From: Rhodopirellula sp.
Lineage (GTDB): Bacteria; Planctomycetota; Planctomycetia; Pirellulales; Pirellulaceae
Length of the DNA: 61,183 nucleotides
Assembly (NCBI GenBank): GCA_002690925.1
Contig: NZGD01000203.1
Location: 1-61,183 of the forward strand
Direction: 5' to 3'
In this document: positions 56,230 through 61,183 of the stretch, in pieces
How positions within the stretch are numbered: position 1 is the first letter of the stretch
Layout: each line of letters opens with the position of its first letter
Notes under the pieces: model-generated
Told to the model about the DNA's origin: nothing
Database searches by the model: none
Seen by the model: the letters and a program-made list of their open reading frames with translations, nothing else
Position numbers and translations under genes: made by a program

Positions 56230-56326
56230 CGATGCTCACTTTAGTTTATTTCACCTCGTTGAAAACGGATGTCTGCCGCTCGCTTGCGGTGATTGGCCAA
56301 GGTGCTGTTACAGAAATGGAAGCTCA

Positions 56327-56812
56327 ATGACTGAGGAACTGGTAAACGGTTTAGCGGAGTCTTTGTCGCGAAAACAGTTGAAGATTGTATTTGCGGAAAG
56401 TTGTACCGGCGGGCTGGTCTCAGCTGCGCTCGCGGGAGTTCCTGGAATCTCGGAGTGGCTTTGTGGGTCAGCGGTTACCTACCGGTCCCCGACAAAGGTT
56501 GCTTGGTTGGGGGTGGATGCGACGCAGATTTCGCAACACAGCGCCGTGTGTGGTGAGGTTGCATTGCAGATGGCCTTGGGAGTGCTTGAAAAGACACCCG
56601 AGGCAGAGCTTGCGATCTCGATCACAGGGCACCTTGGACCGGGAGCGCCCGAGGGTATGGATGGGCTTGTCTTCATTGGAATCGCAAGGCGCGGCGAGAA
56701 AGGAAAGCCCGTAGCAGATGTGCTTCGACGCGAGCTGAAGGCGCATGGTCGCCTTGTGAGGCAGCGTGAAGCAGCAAGCCTGGTCATGTTGACTGCGTTA
56801 GAGCAAGCTTAG
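56327..56812 (+). CDS. pncC: Nicotinamide-nucleotide amidase (CinA C-terminal domain)
   Basis: A 161-residue stand-alone CinA C-terminal domain, which deamidates nicotinamide mononucleotide to nicotinate mononucleotide in NAD recycling. GGAAG precedes the ATG at 56327; the open frame upstream overlaps DUF1080 and is not coding. The nucleophile is in VFAESCTGGLVSAALAGVPGISEWLCGSAVTY (S25), and the pattern AISITGHLGPGAPEG and VFIGIA complete the family. It lacks the N-terminal molybdopterin-like domain of full CinA. It lies about 100 bases after the DUF1080 gene. Confidence 0.9.
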   Translation: MTEELVNGLAESLSRKQLKIVFAESCTGGLVSAALAGVPGISEWLCGSAVTYRSPTKVAWLGVDATQISQHSAVCGEVALQMALGVLEKTPEAELAISITGHLGPGAPEGMDGLVFIGIARRGEKGKPVADVLRRELKAHGRLVRQREAASLVMLTALEQA

Positions 56813-57200
56813 GAGTTGCAAGGTAGTACTGGGTGTTGTTTTAGATCCAGCAGCGGCGATCTGCTCGCGAACTTGACGAGAAGCTCCTCTGGCAGGGTGG
56901 GGCCTGTGGAAATCGTGGATGCCGGGGAAATCGTGGATGCCGGGGAAATCGTGGATGCCGGGGAAATAGTTGCGAGCGGTAACGGGTTGGAAGGGAAATG
57001 TCAGAGCACGCCAGAGTTCTGAAGGCATTTCCAGCGGATCAGGAGCAGAGGTCGTGAGGAGCAGGAGGTTCTTGATGTCCTGTGCTTCGGATTTTCAGCG
57101 ATAGTACGGAAAAAAATGCTGAGACCGAACCGTGGTTGGGTCTGAGTCGGTTAGCATACAGGGATCAGTTCTTTTTTGTTTGTGGCCCCGGAGTCGTTGA
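56813..57200. other. Intergenic region with an 18-base tandem repeat
   Basis: About 390 bases before the sulfatase. The repeat at 56909-56962 is its only clear feature. A 68-codon frame (56816-57022) would span it, but I find no support for it as a gene. Confidence 0.55.
56909..56962 (+). repeat. Three perfect 18-base tandem repeats
   Basis: The unit GAAATCGTGGATGCCGGG repeats exactly at 56909-56926, 56927-56944 and 56945-56962, followed by a partial copy starting GAAAT. It lies between the CinA-like and sulfatase genes. In one frame it would encode E-I-V-D-A-G, and the unit length is a multiple of three. Confidence 0.97.
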
Positions 57201-58748
57201 ATGCGTCCAAAATTTTTTCATGTTGTTTTCTGCGCTAGCGTGGTACTGTCGTCGTTTGCGTTCGCCGAGGAGCTTCCAGATACTGGTAAACGTGATGGAA
57301 TCAAGCCTCGTAATGTCGTCTTCGTTTTGACAGATGATCATCGTTACGACGCGATGGGTTTCATGGGGCATCCGTTTTTGGAAACGCCGCATCTTGATTC
57401 GCTGGCGTCGAACGGTGTGCACCTCAAGAATGCATTTGTCACCACTTCGCTTTGTTCGCCCAGTAGGGCTTCCATTCTGACTGGTTTGTACACTCACAAG
57501 CATCGGGTGATTGATAATAACCGGCTTGTGCCTGAAGGGACGCTCTTCTTTCCGCAGTATTTACAGCAGGCTGGTTACAAGACGGGTTTCATTGGTAAAT
57601 GGCACATGGGTGGGGCGCACGACGATCCGCGGCCGGGGTTTGATCATTGGATCAGCTTTCGTGGGCAAGGGAACTATCTTCCGCCGGGGCCGAAGTACAC
57701 GCTCAATGTCAACGGCGAACGGGTGAAACAAAAAGGATATATCACTGATGAGTTGACAGACTACGCAGTTGATTGGCTGGAAGAACAGAAGGATGATGAA
57801 AAACCATTCTTTTTGTATCTCTCTCACAAAGCCGTTCATGCGAACTTTACGCCGGCAAAGCGGCATGAGGATCGTTACAAGAACGCAGATTTGAGTTTTC
57901 TCCCGCGCGGCAAAAATATCAGCGCGTCTCAAGATGCTCCACGTTGGGTGCGCGACCAACGCAATAGTTGGCACGGAATTGATTTCAGTTACCACAGCGA
58001 CAGGGGCTTGGACTATCTTTATCGCCGTTATTGTGAATCCGTACTGGCAGTGGATGATAGTGTTGGACGTGTTCTGCAACAATTGAAAGATATGGGTATT
58101 CATGATGAAACGCTTGTTGTCTACATGGGTGACAACGGCTTCATGTGGGGTGAACATGGGCTGATCGATAAACGGGTTTCCTACGAAGCATCCATTCGTG
58201 TTCCCATGATGATGCAGTGCCCGGATCTTTATGAAGGTGGTAAGGTCGTTGAGAACGTGATTGGGAATATTGATATTGGACCAACGATCTTGCACGCTGC
58301 TGGTCTTGGCACACCCGACTACATGGATGGCGTTAGTTTCTTAGACTTGCCAAACCAGCCAGAAATGGATTGGCGTGATTACTTCCTCTACGTCTACTAT
58401 TGGGAAAAGAACTTTCCACAGTCACCAACCCAGTTCGCGCTGCGTGGTGATCGATTCAAGTACATCACCTACTACGGCTTATGGGACGTTGATGAGCTGT
58501 ATGATTTGAAAACGGATCCGGGCGAGACAAATAATCTGATCAACAACCCAGATTACAAAAGTGTTGCAAAGGATCTGGAAAATCGGCTTTATGCAATGTT
58601 AGGTGACGCTGGTGGAATGGACATTCCAATGAATCAGCCACGCGGTAACTCACAAAATAAGCGTTGGGAAGAACGTGATGGCAAAAAAGCCGCAGACTTT
58701 CCAAAGTCGATCGTTGTTGAAAAACCTTTGAATCGACAAGCAAAGTGA
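57201..58748 (+). CDS. Secreted sulfatase (type I)
   Basis: A 515-residue arylsulfatase with signal peptide (KFFHVVFCASVVLSSFAFAE). Metal start PRNVVFVLTDDHRYDAMGF (D45, D46); formylglycine motif CSPSR at C85 with ASILTGLYTHKHRV; GYKTGFIGKWHMGG, LYLSHKAVHANF and VVYMGDNGFMWGEHGLIDKRVSYE complete the site. This subgroup is close to the mucin-desulfating or N-acetylglucosamine-6-sulfatase-like type. The esterase gene begins inside its stop codon (GTGA overlap of 4 bases), so the two are translated together. It likely works on a sulfated polysaccharide. Confidence 0.95.
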   Translation: MRPKFFHVVFCASVVLSSFAFAEELPDTGKRDGIKPRNVVFVLTDDHRYDAMGFMGHPFLETPHLDSLASNGVHLKNAFVTTSLCSPSRASILTGLYTHKHRVIDNNRLVPEGTLFFPQYLQQAGYKTGFIGKWHMGGAHDDPRPGFDHWISFRGQGNYLPPGPKYTLNVNGERVKQKGYITDELTDYAVDWLEEQKDDEKPFFLYLSHKAVHANFTPAKRHEDRYKNADLSFLPRGKNISASQDAPRWVRDQRNSWHGIDFSYHSDRGLDYLYRRYCESVLAVDDSVGRVLQQLKDMGIHDETLVVYMGDNGFMWGEHGLIDKRVSYEASIRVPMMMQCPDLYEGGKVVENVIGNIDIGPTILHAAGLGTPDYMDGVSFLDLPNQPEMDWRDYFLYVYYWEKNFPQSPTQFALRGDRFKYITYYGLWDVDELYDLKTDPGETNNLINNPDYKSVAKDLENRLYAMLGDAGGMDIPMNQPRGNSQNKRWEERDGKKAADFPKSIVVEKPLNRQAK

Positions 58749-59752
58749 GATGTGCTGTGAGGCTTCTTCTGGCATTCATGGTGGCTGCGGTATGCGCTCT
58801 TGATGTGCATGCGCAGTCATCAGGCGGGACACGTTCCGGTAAAAACGACGCGGTCCTCAGTTCAACGCAGCAAACGAAGGCCACAAAACAGGCTGATCAG
58901 TCGAAAAAGTTGCGGGCGAAAGCATCGCCCCCGAGATTCAGGTGGGTGAATCCGCTGCCCCAGTCTCGCGTGCCCGGGCTCAAACATGCAACGTTTTTAA
59001 GTCCCAGTTTGCGACGTGAGGTCGGCTATTTGATCCTCTTTCCGGCAGGTTATGAGAGCACGGAGTTTCGTTATCCCGTTGTTTACTATCTGCATGGTGG
59101 TCGGCCGGGAAATGAGTCGAAGAGTTTTCGCCTTGCTGATCAGATTCAGAAACTGATGAATTCTTTGAGCGTTCCGCCGAGCATTTACGTATTTGTCAAC
59201 GGCGGTCCTGTCAGTCACTACGACATGCCAGGTGATGAGCAAGCGAAGGGAGCCAGTGTGTTTATCAAAGAGTTGATTCCACATATTGACTCAACTTATC
59301 GCACGATTGCAAATCGATCTGGCCGAGGATTGGAAGGTTTTTCACAGGGGGGCCGGGGCACAATGCGATTGGCGCTGCGTTATCCGGATGTGTTTTGTAG
59401 CGCGGCTGCAGGTGGCGGGGGCTACGCGACCGAAAAACGCATCAGTGATTCAGGCGGGTTTGAGTCTCCGAGCTTACGATTCGAAGCAGGGGACAATGCA
59501 TGGGATCTTGTCAGAACTTATGGTGAGCGACGAACGGGTGCCAACGTGAGTTGGATGATTTATGTTGGAACCAAGGGTTTTAATTATGAAAATAATCTTG
59601 ACTACATGAGGTTCCTCTCAAAGAACGGAATCGAGTTTGAACGTCTGATTGTACCGGAGGTGCCTCATTCTGCAGTTGGCATTTATGCCAAAGTTGGTGA
59701 GCAAATCATGCGGTTCCACGTCAAAAACTTTAGAGATGCGAACTCGAAATGA
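58745..59752 (+). CDS. Secreted esterase of the feruloyl-esterase/esterase D type
   Basis: A 335-residue alpha/beta hydrolase with signal peptide (MRCAVRLLLAFMVAAVCAL to VHAQ). It opens with an unusual GTG start that shares four bases (GTGA) with the previous stop. The fold has PVVYYLHGGRPGNES (oxyanion region), the nucleophile motif GFSQGGRGTM (S200) and a C-terminal VPEVPHSAVGIY with the histidine. The overall pattern matches the XynZ/IroE-like group that removes acyl or feruloyl groups from polysaccharide. Being fused by overlap to a sulfatase, it probably acts on the same substrate. Confidence 0.85.
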   Translation: MRCAVRLLLAFMVAAVCALDVHAQSSGGTRSGKNDAVLSSTQQTKATKQADQSKKLRAKASPPRFRWVNPLPQSRVPGLKHATFLSPSLRREVGYLILFPAGYESTEFRYPVVYYLHGGRPGNESKSFRLADQIQKLMNSLSVPPSIYVFVNGGPVSHYDMPGDEQAKGASVFIKELIPHIDSTYRTIANRSGRGLEGFSQGGRGTMRLALRYPDVFCSAAAGGGGYATEKRISDSGGFESPSLRFEAGDNAWDLVRTYGERRTGANVSWMIYVGTKGFNYENNLDYMRFLSKNGIEFERLIVPEVPHSAVGIYAKVGEQIMRFHVKNFRDANSK

Positions 59753-59776
59753 TCTTGTTGAAAAGTGGAGTTTGAG

Positions 59777-61117
59777 ATGACACGAGAAGCGTTATCGTTT
59801 GGGCGACGCGGATTACTGTTGGCCGGAGGTGTAGGTTTGTCACGTGTGGGATCATTGCCCCGCGTTATCGGACAAACAGCAAGCGAGCGAATCCAGGTTG
59901 GTGTGATTGGTTTGGGGTCACGGGGCTACAATTTGATCGATGCATTAACGCGGCATCACGACAAAGCGAGAATTGTTGCGATTTGTGACGTGGATACAAC
60001 TCACTATCGTGACCGTCCGTGGGGCACTGGTAACGCATATGGTCTGGTTCCTGCGGGTCAGAAAATTGCTGACAGTTATTCAAAGCAGGGTGTGCAAGTT
60101 GCAAAGGAAGACATCGCGCGGTATTCCGACTATCGCGAGTTGCTTGACCACCACGGTATCGATGCCGTGGTGATCGCAACTCCTGACCATTGGCATGCCA
60201 AGTGTACGCTTGATGCTGTTGCCTTGGGCAAGGATGTTTATTGTGAAAAGCCGGTTACGCATCTGTTTGCCGAGGGGCAGGCAGTTTATCGAGAGGTGAA
60301 GAAGCGTCAGGCAGTTTTTCAAACGGGATCTCAACAGCGTAGCGATCGACTCTTCCGTCGCGCGGTTGAGCTTGTCAGGAATGGGGTATTGGGAAAGGTT
60401 CACACGATCAAAGTAGGGCAACAAGCCGGTTACGCTCAGCCAATGGGCGATTCCAGATTCGCGGAGATTCCCAAACAGCTCAATTACGATTTCTGGTGTG
60501 GACCGTCACAAGTCTTGCCTTACATGCGTGCCAGGCATCATCGCTGGTGGCGCGGGCACAGCGTGTATGGTGGTGGTGTTTTGATGGACTGGATCGGGCA
60601 TCATAATGATATTGCCCATTGGGCATTGGGGTTGGATAAATCCGGGCCAGAAGAAGTTGAGGCAATTGGTTGGACGTTTCCAACAACGGAAATCTATGAC
60701 ACTCCTGTCCGCTACACCATCCGGTGCAAGTATGCCGGTGGAGTCACCAGTACGATCTCAAGCCAGAATCCGGCAGGGCTGGAAATGATTGGCAGCGAGG
60801 GGTCGGTTTTCGTGAATCGAGGCAAGTTGCGAACATCGAATCCACGGTGGTCACAGCCGGACTTTGTTTCGGGCTCGGTGCGGGTGACCGTTTCAGATGA
60901 TCACATGGGGAACTTTTTGAATTGCATTGGTTCGCGAAAAGCTACTATCGCGCCGGCAGAGGCGGGGCATCGGTCAATTACACCGGGGCACTTGGGTTAC
61001 GTTTCAAATGCATTGGGACGACCATTGAAATGGCACGCGCAGGATGAGCGTGTGTTGGATGACGAGGAAGCAAATAAACGGTTGCGTCAGGTCCATTACC
61101 GTCAGCCATGGAGCTGA
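59777..61117 (+). CDS. Gfo/Idh/MocA-family oxidoreductase
   Basis: A 446-residue sugar oxidoreductase, presumably exported: a Tat-like region (SFGRRGLLLAGGVGL) precedes the mature domain. GGAG precedes the ATG at 59777 (an in-frame GTG at 59765 is less likely). The Rossmann motif GLGSRG is at residues 45-50, and DVYCEKPVTHLFAEG holds the conserved E-K-P. WHAKCTLDAVALGKD and GGGVLMDWIGHHNDIAHWAL follow, the latter the family's substrate-binding block. The reaction is NAD(P)-dependent oxidation/reduction of a sugar-type substrate. It lies 25 bases after the esterase, in the same unit as the sulfatase. Confidence 0.9.
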   Translation: MTREALSFGRRGLLLAGGVGLSRVGSLPRVIGQTASERIQVGVIGLGSRGYNLIDALTRHHDKARIVAICDVDTTHYRDRPWGTGNAYGLVPAGQKIADSYSKQGVQVAKEDIARYSDYRELLDHHGIDAVVIATPDHWHAKCTLDAVALGKDVYCEKPVTHLFAEGQAVYREVKKRQAVFQTGSQQRSDRLFRRAVELVRNGVLGKVHTIKVGQQAGYAQPMGDSRFAEIPKQLNYDFWCGPSQVLPYMRARHHRWWRGHSVYGGGVLMDWIGHHNDIAHWALGLDKSGPEEVEAIGWTFPTTEIYDTPVRYTIRCKYAGGVTSTISSQNPAGLEMIGSEGSVFVNRGKLRTSNPRWSQPDFVSGSVRVTVSDDHMGNFLNCIGSRKATIAPAEAGHRSITPGHLGYVSNALGRPLKWHAQDERVLDDEEANKRLRQVHYRQPWS

Positions 61118-61183
61118 CGGACTTTTGCGGTGGTGTTTTGCGTGAGGGCGGCGAGTGATGATTTGATCGGGGCACAGCACAGC

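Noticed and set aside
56909..56962. Possible CRISPR array
   Set aside because: The repeats are directly adjacent with no spacers, and no cas gene is near.
56816..57022. A 68-codon frame spanning the 18-base repeats
   Set aside because: No ribosome binding site or homologue; reported as a repeat instead.

Overview
The window looks like a chromosomal segment of a planctomycete, most likely a marine member of the Pirellulales (Rhodopirellula or Rubripirellula type). This rests on family content, because no ribosomal RNA is present. The evidence is an operon of a DUF1549/DUF1553 cytochrome-like protein, a DUF1501 Tat-exported protein and a PPC-domain protein; three secreted sulfatases; a DUF1080 protein; a TIGR03032 protein; a HisA/HisF-related protein of the kind found in organisms with tetrahydromethanopterin C1 enzymes; and many secreted propeller proteins. 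Genes are loosely spaced on both strands. I see no prophage, insertion sequence, integrase, CRISPR array, tRNA or rRNA.

Layout. 1-6.1 kb: the 3' part of an SLC12-like amino acid/cation-chloride transporter, a DUF2293 protein, and a full-length SMC condensin on the minus strand. 6.8-10 kb: a TIGR03032 protein, a SUI1/YciH translation factor and a membrane protein that resembles a voltage sensor without a pore. 10.2-15.8 kb: the DUF1549/1553-DUF1501-PPC operon. 16-24.8 kb: an M20 peptidase, a small HEAT-like protein, a metzincin-like secreted protein, a sulfatase, CysQ, a CvpA-like protein and a planctomycete secreted protein. 24.8-32 kb: a DUF6580 membrane protein, a 650-base gap holding a strong hairpin, an NGN-repeat propeller, a PH-domain membrane protein, a gene broken by two homopolymer frameshifts, a VWA protein and a halogenase-like flavoprotein. 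32.4-41.6 kb: a sulfatase, an amidohydrolase, TrpG/PabA, a DUF2617 protein, a HisA-like protein, a YmdB-like phosphodiesterase and an NfeD pair. 41.9-48 kb: an M28 peptidase, a small membrane protein, a PQQ propeller, a GroES-like protein and the GDP-fucose genes gmd and fcl. 48.4-55 kb: a 1027-residue orphan protein, an acyl-CoA dehydrogenase and an alpha-glucan phosphorylase. 55.5-61.1 kb: a DUF1080 protein, a CinA C-terminal amidase, a sulfatase overlapped by an esterase, and a Gfo/Idh/MocA oxidoreductase.

How the genes work together. The three sulfatases, the DUF1080 protein, the esterase, the oxidoreductase and the amidohydrolase fit breakdown of sulfated or esterified polysaccharide outside the cytoplasm. 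gmd and fcl make GDP-L-fucose for surface glycans. Most of the rest is housekeeping (SMC, CysQ, TrpG, CinA, GlgP, YciH). The points most worth a second look are the pore-less voltage-sensor-like protein, the NfeD protein with two apparently dead ClpP-like domains, the metzincin-like motif with one extra residue, the doubly frameshifted gene, the 52-base hairpin and two separate 18-base tandem repeats.
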